A DNA stretch of 50,800 nt from an uncultured Elusimicrobia bacterium (lineage in GTDB: Bacteria > Elusimicrobiota > Elusimicrobia > Elusimicrobiales > Elusimicrobiaceae). Location of the stretch: positions 1 to 50,800 of the forward strand of contig CAMZGO010000009.1 of assembly GCA_947306425.1 (NCBI GenBank), given 5' to 3'. Position numbers and translations under genes: made by a program. Below are positions 26,198 to 33,650 of the stretch, piece by piece (position 1 is the stretch's first letter; the number at the start of each line of letters is the position of its first letter). The notes below the pieces were generated by a model, which worked only from the letters and a program-made list of their open reading frames with translations, ran no database searches and was not told where the DNA came from.

Positions 26198-28357
26198 TTA
26201 CTTTGTTAATTTCTTTTCTTCTTCATCAAAAATTTTATAATATTCCTGTGCCGTTCTATTATGCTTATGGCGGGCTAAATAGTCTTGATTCACTATATCT
26301 TCAGGTCCTTTTATATACAAACTAAGCCAAATTTTAGCGGTTCTAAAATCTTTATGGCTTGCAGCGATATCGGCGAGCTGGAAATAAGTGTTATCAAAAA
26401 CAGGGTCTAAATGCAAAGAGCGTTTGAAATAAGCCTCAGATTGCTTATAATACTTTTCCCCCTCAAAAAAATTCTTTTGGCTGGTATACAAGGCCATTTT
26501 TTTATAAAGTAAACCGCGGTTATGCCATACCAAAGCATTATTAGGGCTTAAAGAAATTTCCTTTTTATAATATTTATCCGCTCTTTCAAAATCGGTTATT
26601 GATTCAGTATCCCCTTCAAGCGGTAAATATCTCCTTGCCATATTAAACCTATTAACAAAAAATGAGGCCTTAAATTGATTTATACTTGTTCTAAAAGGAT
26701 TTAAACTTATGGCTTTAGTATACATAATTCCTGCATTTGGGTTTCTTTGTACAGACAAAGAAGAAGCAACACTAAGGTAATGATCCGCAAGCAAAGTATC
26801 AAAGGCCCTGCCCATACCAAATGCCGATAAAATCAAAATGAGCGTAACAATAAATTTCCTTGCCTTCCATAAAATCAGATTAAAACACCATAATACCCCA
26901 AGTCCGCCTGCAATCAGGAAAACCCAATAAAGCATATACAGCAATATATTATTGGATAGGGATATACGGTAAAATTTATACACTACTTCGCCAACTAAAA
27001 ACAAGATAAAAGAACTTGCTAAAATGCAAAAACCGATATTTAGGAATTTAAATCTTTCGTTTTTTGGTTTATTTTCCTGTTTGTTCTTTTCTAATCTACC
27101 ATAGGCCAAATTAAATAAAATACCGTTAAAAAGGGTTAAAAAATACATTGTGGAAACGAAATAGATGCTTACGTCCACCAAATTATGCAAGTAAATTACG
27201 CTGCTTGCCATTAGCGCGGCAAGCAAATTACAAGCTGTATCTTTATCTTCTTCAAGCCTTCTTAATTTTTTAAAAGCACCTTTGAGTTGATAAAAAACCA
27301 AATACAAAAATAAGCCAAGCCCCAAAATACCTAAATTAGTCCATTGTTCAAGGAAAAAATTTTCCGCGTGCTGGGTTTCCGCATTATGCAAGTTTTCCAT
27401 ATAGAAAATATCGGGCCTTTTATATGCTTGATAAATTACCTGAAAAGAACCCAAACCCGTACCTGTTAAAGGCTTGGCCTGCACCATATCCCAACTTGCA
27501 CGCCAAGTAGATAATCTGAAATTTACCGACTGCATACGCTTTGCACCGAAATGCACAGCTAAAGCGCCGCAAATCAGGAAGAAAATCAGGGCCGAAATAT
27601 TTATTACTTTTTTATACTCCGTTAATTTTGTCTTGAAAAAATTTAAATAAACGCCGGCAAAAATAACAAGCCCTGCCCCTAAACCGAGCCAAGCGCCTTT
27701 ACTCTCGGTAAAAAATATATTTGTTATTAAAAGTGCGGCAAGTAAAATATACCTTTTATAATGCGTATAACAAAACCGGGCCAAAACTACCATTAAGGAA
27801 AACAAACAATAATTACCCAAAAAGTTTGGGTTTGCAATAGTGGAAAAAATACGTTTTTGAAAGGCGGAAGTCCAATAAAGCAAATCTACTCCTTTATAAA
27901 CGTAAAGGTCTAATACCTGAATAAAACCGTAAACACTTACTACCCAAGCACAACCTATCACGGCGCTTAGCAAAAAGGAAATATCTTTTTTATCAAACTC
28001 AAAAACAATAATGGAAAAGAAAATACAAATACCCAAAAATTTAAATAAACTTTCACCGCGCCCCATAATGTATGGTTGAAAAAAGTACCCTATTATTACA
28101 TAACCTGTATACAAAACAAAAGGCAAAAGTTTTATGAGATTTCGGCGCGTAAAAATATTTTCTTTATAAAAGTAAAGTTTTGAAATCCAAATTCCCAAAG
28201 CACCTATTGCGCCCATATAATAAAGCGTAATTTTAACTTGTGCGCTGTCTAAAGAATTCAGAAAAAGCGGCAGGGAAATAAAAAAACACAAAGCGGAAAG
28301 CCAATATGTTAAAAGACGGCCTTTTTTGGTTTGAACGGGGGTTTCGGTATTTTGCAT
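26198..28357 (-). CDS. O-antigen ligase/polymerase-family membrane protein with C-terminal TPRs
   Basis: A 719-residue protein with about a dozen membrane helices and the same ligase hallmarks as its neighbour: STIANPNFLGNYCLFSLMV, TESKGAWLGLGAGL and GTGLGSFQVIYQAYKRPD..NAETQHAENFFLEQWTNLGILGLG. The C terminus (about 540-719) carries TPR-like repeats (LVWHNRGLLYKKMALYTS, NTYFQLADIAASHKDFRTAKIWL). GGAGGG precedes the ATG. It starts 19 bp after tRNA-Thr on the same strand and may share its promoter. The two adjacent paralogues probably arose by tandem duplication and have since diverged. Confidence 0.83.
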   Translation of the reverse strand: MQNTETPVQTKKGRLLTYWLSALCFFISLPLFLNSLDSAQVKITLYYMGAIGALGIWISKLYFYKENIFTRRNLIKLLPFVLYTGYVIIGYFFQPYIMGRGESLFKFLGICIFFSIIVFEFDKKDISFLLSAVIGCAWVVSVYGFIQVLDLYVYKGVDLLYWTSAFQKRIFSTIANPNFLGNYCLFSLMVVLARFCYTHYKRYILLAALLITNIFFTESKGAWLGLGAGLVIFAGVYLNFFKTKLTEYKKVINISALIFFLICGALAVHFGAKRMQSVNFRLSTWRASWDMVQAKPLTGTGLGSFQVIYQAYKRPDIFYMENLHNAETQHAENFFLEQWTNLGILGLGLFLYLVFYQLKGAFKKLRRLEEDKDTACNLLAALMASSVIYLHNLVDVSIYFVSTMYFLTLFNGILFNLAYGRLEKNKQENKPKNERFKFLNIGFCILASSFILFLVGEVVYKFYRISLSNNILLYMLYWVFLIAGGLGVLWCFNLILWKARKFIVTLILILSAFGMGRAFDTLLADHYLSVASSLSVQRNPNAGIMYTKAISLNPFRTSINQFKASFFVNRFNMARRYLPLEGDTESITDFERADKYYKKEISLSPNNALVWHNRGLLYKKMALYTSQKNFFEGEKYYKQSEAYFKRSLHLDPVFDNTYFQLADIAASHKDFRTAKIWLSLYIKGPEDIVNQDYLARHKHNRTAQEYYKIFDEEEKKLTK

Positions 28358-28376
28358 TTTCCCTCCAAAAGAAATA

Positions 28377-28449
28377 AGCCGAGAATGGGGTTCGAACCCA
28401 CGACCTGCCGCTTACGAAGCGGCTGCTCTACCAGCTGAGCTATCTCGGC
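28377..28449 (-). tRNA. tRNA-Thr (CGT anticodon)
   Basis: On the minus strand, the acceptor arms GCCGAGA / TCTCGGC pair (28449-28443 with 28384-28378). The anticodon stem CCGCT/AGCGG-type arm encloses loop TTCGTAA with anticodon CGT at 28416-28414, reading ACG. The T arm contains GGTTCGAACCC. The discriminator is T (28377) and CCA is not encoded. Confidence 0.96.
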
Positions 28450-28457
28450 ATATTAAC

Positions 28458-28486
28458 ATTTTAGCAATTTTAAGGTTAATTGGCAA
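28458..28486 (-). promoter_or_regulatory. Promoter of tRNA-Thr (and probably the two ligase genes)
   Basis: Minus-strand -35 TTGCCA (28486-28481), a 17-bp spacer and -10 TAAAAT (28463-28458) lie 8 bp before the tRNA. No terminator is seen between the tRNA and the next start. Confidence 0.65.
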
Positions 28487-28550
28487 AGTGAAATAGGAAA
28501 TTTGCAGTTATTGTTTTTGCCGGTTAATCCTTTTTAGGAAATCTTGATTT

Positions 28551-29000
28551 TTACCTAAATACCGGGCGGGTTTTGAGTATATTTGTACGCTTGTTTTGTT
28601 CTTTTAGTTTTTCGGTTAATGCTTTTTTGTATTCTAAAACCAATTTGTTAGCGGGAGATATTTTTAAAATACTTTCACAATCTGCAAGCGCTTTTTTATC
28701 TTCTCCGATACTCACATAAAAACGCATTCTGCTCATATAATTTATAATATTGTTTTCATCTTTGTTTATTTTCTTTGTATAAAGTTCTTCTGCTTCTTTA
28801 ATTAAATTATTCCTTCTAAATATATTCATACGGTCATAGCAGAGGTAATTCTCACATCCTCTTTTATAATCTTTGACGGCTTTTTCATACTCTCCTATTT
28901 TTGAATATAAAATTGCTCTGCCTATATATAGTTCTCGTATATCAGGATATTTCTTGATTAGTTTATCAAATTCTTTTATTTCTTCTTGAATATTTTCCAT
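28551..29000 (-). CDS. Small TPR protein
   Basis: A 149-residue soluble protein, about four TPR-like units (ELYIGRAILYSKIGEYEKAVKDYKRG, YMSRMRFYVSIGEDKKALADCESILKISP). No signal peptide or enzyme motif. The start is the ATG at 29000 with a weak GGATAA site; it lies only 10 bp after a strong intrinsic terminator that ends an upstream structured RNA, so expression may depend on read-through. A decayed relative of its C-terminal half is at the right edge of the window. Function unknown. Confidence 0.7.
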   Translation of the reverse strand: MENIQEEIKEFDKLIKKYPDIRELYIGRAILYSKIGEYEKAVKDYKRGCENYLCYDRMNIFRRNNLIKEAEELYTKKINKDENNIINYMSRMRFYVSIGEDKKALADCESILKISPANKLVLEYKKALTEKLKEQNKRTNILKTRPVFR

Positions 29001-29010
29001 AATTTATCCA

Positions 29011-29060
29011 AATAAAAACGGCTGTTATACTATAGCTTGAAAATCATAGCATAACAGCCG
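29011..29060 (-). terminator. Strong intrinsic terminator upstream of the small TPR gene
   Basis: On the minus strand a 16-bp stem (29060-29044 region with 29035-29019, two G-U pairs) closed at its base by CGGCTG/CAGCCG runs directly into TTTTTATTT (29018-29011). The wobble pairs form only on the minus-strand RNA. Confidence 0.85.
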
Positions 29061-29255
29061 CTGTTTGCCGTCCGCAAGAACGGCAAACATTAAATACAAA
29101 ATACTCGGATAATTACTCCGCTTATTTTATACTTTTTAACGACTGTTTCTTAGGTTTTCAAGCTTTTTGCTTTCGCAAAAGACAATCCGTTAGGATTACC
29201 TAAAAAACGTTTAAATTTTATTAGGGCTTTTGACCCCGCATTAAAAACAACCTCT
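29011..29255 (-). ncRNA. Candidate structured RNA or attenuated leader
   Basis: About 245 nt on the minus strand between a promoter and a terminator, without an ORF. It has a junction stem of about 10 bp (29207-29198 with 29155-29146) enclosing two hairpins: AATCC/GGATT (29097-29084) and TTTTGC-GAAA-GCAAAA (29080-29065). A stem with an AG/AG-type internal loop follows (29128-29098), then a 9-bp stem GTTTGCCGT/ACGGCAAAC (29088-29063), then the terminator. The GNRA loop and G-U pairs occur only in minus-strand RNA. I could not match it to tmRNA, RNase P, SRP RNA or a known riboswitch. It may be a stand-alone RNA or the leader of the TPR gene. Confidence 0.5.
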
Positions 29256-29261
29256 AAATTT

Positions 29262-29291
29262 AGTATAGCATTTTTAATTTAACAAAACCAA
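29262..29291 (-). promoter_or_regulatory. Putative promoter of the structured RNA
   Basis: Minus-strand -35 TTGGTT (29291-29286), 18 bp and -10 TATACT (29267-29262). The -35 lies in the conserved tail (GGTTTGG) of the adjacent repeat copy. Confidence 0.45.
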
Positions 29292-29415
29292 ACCGTATAC
29301 AAACACCCGGCAAGTATTTTTGAGGAAATTTTAATTTTCTCCGCGACGCTCCAAGAGTGTAAAACGTAGCGCACGAGTATGTTTTCGCGCTGCGCAGCAG
29401 ATTTAAAATGATTTT
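29275..29415 (-). repeat. Dispersed hairpin repeat, copy B (second, degenerate unit)
   Basis: In minus orientation it begins near AAATCTGCTGCGCAGCG, carries GGAGAAAATTAAAATTTCC and the conserved tail CTCAAAAATACTTGCCGGGTG followed by GGTTTGG. One arm of the family's inverted repeat is decayed, so the long hairpin is not preserved. It matches copy E, including the AAATCTrCTG and TACTCG segments, and follows copy C head to tail. Confidence 0.65.
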
Positions 29416-29606
29416 TGATTTTTATTTAATAAGTTCAAACCATGCGCTATACCTGTCAAGTATTTTTAAAGAAATTTCAATTTTTACTTTGACGACGAAT
29501 ACCCAGAAGTATAGGAGCGTAGCGATTTTCGGTATTCTAGGAAATGAAAAATTGAAATTTATTAAAAAGACGCAGACAGCAAAGAATATTACTTGCAAAT
29601 TTCTTA
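29416..29606 (-). repeat. Dispersed hairpin repeat, copy C (first unit)
   Basis: A perfect 14-bp outer stem AAATTTCAATTTTT (29472-29485) / AAAAATTGAAATTT (29547-29560) and a 7-bp inner stem GAATACC (29497-29503) / GGTATTC (29531-29537) enclose apical AGGAGCGTAGCGA. Relative to copy A, both arms of both stems have changed in step, keeping the pairing. The element reaches the gatB stop codon with the same TTCTTA junction seen at pyrR. Confidence 0.75.
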
Positions 29607-31040
29607 TTATCCCTTAATTAAGCGGTTGAGTATCTTGTTCAGTAACGCCGGATTCGCCTTGCCCTTAGACGCCTTCATAACAGGCCCTACCAAAGCACCA
29701 ATGGCCTTTGCATTCCCTGCCTTAACTTCGGCAGCGGCTTTTGGGTTTGCGGCAATAGCGGCTTTAGCCCATTCTTCAAGTTGCGCTTCATCATTAACTT
29801 GGGCAGCGCCGGAACTTTCAAGCAATTTTTTAATGCTTTCTTTGGTGTCAAAGGCTTTGGCAAAAACTTCTTTTGCAATCTTTGAAGATATTTTGCCGCC
29901 CTCAATTTGCTTGATTAAAAAGGCCAAATCTTTTGCGGAAACAGGACTTTGCAAAATTTCCAAATTTGCGGCTTTTAGTTTTCCGGCTAAATCTGAAAAT
30001 ATCCAATTAACCGCCGCTTTTGCCTGTACGCCCTCTTTTAGTACAGTTTCAAAATAATCTTTTGTTGCACGCTCTTGCGTTACAAGGCCGGCATCATAAG
30101 CATTCAAAGCAAGCGTATCCATATAAACCTTTTTTTGTTCGTTCGGTAAAAGCGGCATTGTGTTTTTTACTTCCTCAATTTCCGCTTTGGTTACTTTTAA
30201 AGGCGGAAGGTCAGGCTCCGGGAAATATCTATATTCTTGTGCTGTTTCTTTAGAGCGCATTACAAGCGTTTGGCCTTTGGCATCATCCCAAAGCATTGTT
30301 TGCTGGAGGACTTTTCCCCCTTCGTTTAAAAGTTTTGTTTGACGTTCAATTTCATAAGTAAGCGCATCTTTGACAGCTTTAAAAGAGTTTAAATTCTTAA
30401 TTTCAATGCGCGTTCCGAACTTTTCCGTACCTGCAGGGCGTAGGGACAAATTAACATCCACACGCAACTCTCCCTTTTCCATATCACAATTTGAAATATC
30501 AAGCCAAGACATCATTTTTTTAAGGTTGGTTAAATAATTGTATGCCTCTTGCGGGGAGCGCATATCAGGTTCAGAAACTATTTCCAACAAAGGCACACCG
30601 GAGCGGTTGAAATCAATTAAAGAACAGTCCCCACCGTGCATACTTTTACCGGCATCTTCTTCCAAATGCGCACGAGTTATGCCGATTTTTTTGGTATTTC
30701 CGGCTTTATCTTCTACCTCAATATATCCTTGTGAAATTATGGGGTGTAAATCTTGTGAAATTTGATAGCCTTTCGGTAGATCCGGATAGAAATAATTTTT
30801 GCGCGCAAAAACTGAAATCTCATTAATATTTGCTTTCAAGGCAAGCCCCGCTTTTATTGCAAGTTTTACTGCCTCTTTATTCAAAGTGGGTAAAACCCCA
30901 AGCTGCCCTGTACAAAGAGGGCAAATATTAGTATTTGGGGTGCTGCCGGCAGCATTTTTACAACTGCAAAACATTTTGCTGGCGGTATTTAATTGCAAAT
31001 GTATTTCAAGCCCGATAACCGGTTCAAATTTCTGTTCCAT
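29607..31040 (-). CDS. gatB: Asp-tRNA(Asn)/Glu-tRNA(Gln) amidotransferase subunit B
   Basis: GatB activates the side chain of misacylated Glu-tRNA(Gln) or Asp-tRNA(Asn), which is amidated with ammonia from GatA. The 477-residue protein is standard length: catalytic cradle with VIGLEIHLQLNTASKMFC, the zinc site CSCKNAA..NICPLC, the signature FARKNYFYPDLPKGYQISQ, and ITRAHLEEDAGKSMH. The C-terminal helical and YqeY-like tail ends LLNKILNRLIKG. gatA and gatC are not in the window. With asnS present, the main job is probably Gln-tRNA formation. No ribosome-binding site is visible; a -10 box lies 7 nt before the ATG, suggesting a leaderless message. Confidence 0.96.
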   Translation of the reverse strand: MEQKFEPVIGLEIHLQLNTASKMFCSCKNAAGSTPNTNICPLCTGQLGVLPTLNKEAVKLAIKAGLALKANINEISVFARKNYFYPDLPKGYQISQDLHPIISQGYIEVEDKAGNTKKIGITRAHLEEDAGKSMHGGDCSLIDFNRSGVPLLEIVSEPDMRSPQEAYNYLTNLKKMMSWLDISNCDMEKGELRVDVNLSLRPAGTEKFGTRIEIKNLNSFKAVKDALTYEIERQTKLLNEGGKVLQQTMLWDDAKGQTLVMRSKETAQEYRYFPEPDLPPLKVTKAEIEEVKNTMPLLPNEQKKVYMDTLALNAYDAGLVTQERATKDYFETVLKEGVQAKAAVNWIFSDLAGKLKAANLEILQSPVSAKDLAFLIKQIEGGKISSKIAKEVFAKAFDTKESIKKLLESSGAAQVNDEAQLEEWAKAAIAANPKAAAEVKAGNAKAIGALVGPVMKASKGKANPALLNKILNRLIKG

Positions 31041-31077
31041 ATATGATATTATATTAAATATGAAAGGCAGTGTTCAA
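31023..31077. promoter_or_regulatory. Compact bidirectional promoter, gatB and GT9 gene
   Basis: The two start codons (31040 minus, 31060 plus) are separated by 19 bp. Minus strand: TATAAT at 31053-31048, 7 nt before gatB ATG, with TTGAAC 18 bp upstream (31077-31072). Plus strand: TATTAT at 31047-31052, 7 nt before the GT9 ATG, with TTCAAA 18 bp upstream (31023-31028). The two -10 boxes are the same DNA read both ways. Neither gene has a Shine-Dalgarno sequence. Confidence 0.55.
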
Positions 31078-32247
31078 ACCAATAGGGAAAATAATCTTTT
31101 GATAAAACTGTCCCGAAAAGGACTTATAAACAGAAAAGGCATAAGATATTTTTTGTTTATGCTTTATCTTTCTTTATATAAGTTTTTGAGAAACAAATAT
31201 TTTCAAATCAAAGAATTCCCTTCAAATTTATATAACAGAAAAACAAATAAATTGCGTGTTTTAGTTCATATTAACGGTGGTTTGGGGGATGCTCTTTGTG
31301 CCAGAAACTTATTAACCTCACTAAGGGAAATTTGCCCCAAAGAAAAAGCTGAAATATATCTTTGTTGTAAAAATAAAGAAATTTTTGAAACATTTTTCCA
31401 AAAAGAAAATTTAGCCGATTACTACATTTCACGCGGATATTTCTTATATAATTTTGATTTAGTTCTAAGCGGTTGTACCTATCTTAAATATGAAAAGTAT
31501 AATGAAACAAAAATTAACAACTTATTACCGCAACTTCTATCTATCATAAAAACAGGCCTAAAAAGACAAGAAGAATTTTCTTTTTTTATCAAAGGTGACC
31601 CTTACACCGATAAATTATTTACGGAAAAAATGATTTCCCTAAACTTAAATAAAATTAACACTCCGCTGTTTTTTGCAGGTTTTAAAAGAGAAAACCCCCC
31701 CCTTTTATTTAATATAAAAACTGATGAAACCTTAAATAAACATAATCTTAAAAATAAAAGATATATTGTGATTCATTATGAAAATTGTGAAAAACAAATA
31801 AGCAACTATTACCCCACACGCCCTTGGCCTAAAAATAATTGGGAAAGTTTTATAAAACATTTTAAAGAAATATTCCCTGAGATTTTAATAGTACAAATAA
31901 GCGGTAGTATAGCCTTATCGGAAGCAGACTTATGCTTATGCGGTAAAACTAATTTACAAGAATTGGCACAAATAATAAACGGGGCTATTCTATTTATAGG
32001 CGGCGAAGGTGCGCCGGCACATTTGGCGGGTTTTTTAGGTAAAAAAAGCATTATTTTATACGGGCCTTCCCGTGCAGAATTCTTGGCCTACCCGCAAAAT
32101 ATAAATTTATGTGCCGAAGTTTGCACTACTTGCGTGTGGGTAACTAAAAATTGGCGCAGCGCCTGCCCGCTGGGCTACAAAACCGCACCTTGTATGAGTA
32201 ATATAAACCCAATACAAGTCCTTACCGAGGTTAAAAAATTATTATGA
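31060..32247 (+). CDS. GT9 (heptosyltransferase-like) glycosyltransferase
   Basis: A 395-residue GT-B fold enzyme of glycosyltransferase family 9. The N-terminal domain begins RVLVHINGGLGDALCARNLLTSLRE (the GGxGD motif), and the nucleotide-sugar domain carries LFIGGEGAPAHLAGFLGKKSIILYGPSRAEFLAYPQN. A C-terminal Cys set (C..C....C....PC) ends in PIQVLTEVKKLL. The family transfers heptose or related sugars to lipopolysaccharide core or other cell-surface glycans; the acceptor here is unknown. The start used is 31060, because earlier in-frame codons lie inside gatB on the other strand. Its stop overlaps the next start by 4 bp (ATGA). Confidence 0.82.
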   Translation: MKGSVQTNRENNLLIKLSRKGLINRKGIRYFLFMLYLSLYKFLRNKYFQIKEFPSNLYNRKTNKLRVLVHINGGLGDALCARNLLTSLREICPKEKAEIYLCCKNKEIFETFFQKENLADYYISRGYFLYNFDLVLSGCTYLKYEKYNETKINNLLPQLLSIIKTGLKRQEEFSFFIKGDPYTDKLFTEKMISLNLNKINTPLFFAGFKRENPPLLFNIKTDETLNKHNLKNKRYIVIHYENCEKQISNYYPTRPWPKNNWESFIKHFKEIFPEILIVQISGSIALSEADLCLCGKTNLQELAQIINGAILFIGGEGAPAHLAGFLGKKSIILYGPSRAEFLAYPQNINLCAEVCTTCVWVTKNWRSACPLGYKTAPCMSNINPIQVLTEVKKLL

Positions 32248-33650
32248 AAACAGTTTCTACGGAAAAGGAATATGAATTTATAAATAACTGTAAAAAATTA
32301 TATCCGATTGTTTATCATACTAAAACCACCGTTTGGCCTTTAAGAGAATTTTTTAAACTGCAAGATTATAAAAGAAATTTAAAAAAGTTAATCAAGCAAA
32401 TTATCTTTTTTTTCAAGGGCAGAGCAAAGTTGCCGAAAAATAAATTAAAAATTTTAATATCTCCGGACGGCGGAATAGGGGATATTGTTTTAAGCAGACT
32501 ATTTGTTTACAAACTTAAACAAATACTTCCAAATAGTTTTATCGCCATAGGTTTTAAACACAAAGAAGTTTTAGAAATACTTTATAAAAATCAAAATTTA
32601 GCGGATTTAATTACTACAAATTGTTATGAAAATGATTATGACTTGATATACTCCGGTACACGTTTGTTTACATTAAAGATAAAAAATAAGAATAAAATCT
32701 CTAAATTAATGCCGGAATTTATACCCTATTTACAAAAAACAATAAAAAGGCAAGAATATTTTAAAGTTTTTAAAAATACGCCCTGTTCTCTTGAATTTCC
32801 TTTAATTCAATTAATTTTACGATTAGGATTAAATGTCCGTGAAGCAAATTTTTGGTTAAACGGTTTTGATGACTTTACCCCGAACTTCCCGCCTTATATT
32901 TTAGATAAAAATAAAGAACAAAAAATCATGAAAAAATTTAATTTAACAAACAAAAAATATATAACTATTCATGACGGATTTGATAATAATCTTCCTGCCC
33001 TAAAAACAAGGAATAAAAAATGTTGGCCCAAAGAACATTGGGAAGAGTTTATTAAATTATTTAAAAAACATTTCCCTAATATTTTAATTGTACAATTGGG
33101 TGCCAAGCATAGTTATACTTTTAACGGCGTTGATTTATCTCTGGTAAACAAAACCGCAATACCGGATTTGGTATACATTTTAAATAATTCCCTTTTACAT
33201 CTGGATGGGGAAAGCGGTTTAACCCATCTAAGAACACATTTGGGCAAAACAAATTTGGTAATGATAGGCCCTTCTACAGCGGAATATTCCCTCTATAAAA
33301 ATAACATAAATATTTTATCATGCAGTTGCGGGCAGTGTATGGATATAAAAAATAATTGGCAAAGCGTATGTATGCTGAAACAAAACCCCGATTGTATGTC
33401 ATCAATTTCTCCTCAAAGAGTTTTTATCGCAGCAAAATTATTCTTAGAAGGTCATAATGTAAAAAAAATTTTAGAAGAAGATTTAAAAGAAAACCCTGTT
33501 TCAAAGGAATATTCCGTAAATTTAAAATCTTTGCAGAAACTTTGTGAACAAAATTTGCCTTATGCAAAAATCGGTTATAATTTCGGACCGGAAAAAATTA
33601 CAAAGCCAATTATTGATTTATTTAGTAAGCCTTCAAAAAAATTTTTTTAA
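32244..33650 (+). CDS. GT9 (heptosyltransferase-like) glycosyltransferase
   Basis: A 468-residue paralogue of the preceding gene. It shows KILISPDGGIGDIVLSRLFVYKL (GGxGD), HDGFDN and PKEHWEEFIKLFKKHFPNILIVQLG in the second domain. LHLDGESGLTHLRTHLGKTNLVMIGPSTAEYSLYKNN follows, with a C-terminal Cys cluster (CSCGQC..C....CM). An extra ~70 residues after the GT9 core (NVKKILEEDLKENP..) are unassigned. The gene is very A+T-rich and Lys/Asn/Ile-heavy. It overlaps the convergent MurJ-family gene by 18 bp at its 3' end. Confidence 0.8.
   Translation: MKTVSTEKEYEFINNCKKLYPIVYHTKTTVWPLREFFKLQDYKRNLKKLIKQIIFFFKGRAKLPKNKLKILISPDGGIGDIVLSRLFVYKLKQILPNSFIAIGFKHKEVLEILYKNQNLADLITTNCYENDYDLIYSGTRLFTLKIKNKNKISKLMPEFIPYLQKTIKRQEYFKVFKNTPCSLEFPLIQLILRLGLNVREANFWLNGFDDFTPNFPPYILDKNKEQKIMKKFNLTNKKYITIHDGFDNNLPALKTRNKKCWPKEHWEEFIKLFKKHFPNILIVQLGAKHSYTFNGVDLSLVNKTAIPDLVYILNNSLLHLDGESGLTHLRTHLGKTNLVMIGPSTAEYSLYKNNINILSCSCGQCMDIKNNWQSVCMLKQNPDCMSSISPQRVFIAAKLFLEGHNVKKILEEDLKENPVSKEYSVNLKSLQKLCEQNLPYAKIGYNFGPEKITKPIIDLFSKPSKKFF

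Noticed and set aside
29011-29255. tmRNA, RNase P RNA or SRP RNA identity for the structured RNA
   Set aside because: No tRNA-like ends or tag ORF for tmRNA, no GAGGAAAGUC-type P4 motif for RNase P, and no GGAA-tetraloop domain for SRP RNA. 6S RNA could not be excluded but has no positive support.
29593-30057. 154-codon open frame on the plus strand
   Set aside because: Antisense to the Ala/Lys-rich C terminus of gatB; Ala/Phe/Ser-rich shadow with no motif.
30799-31059. Long N-terminal extension of the first GT9 reading frame
   Set aside because: It lies wholly antisense to the conserved start of gatB and has no resemblance to GT9 proteins; the ATG at 31060 matches the family start region better.
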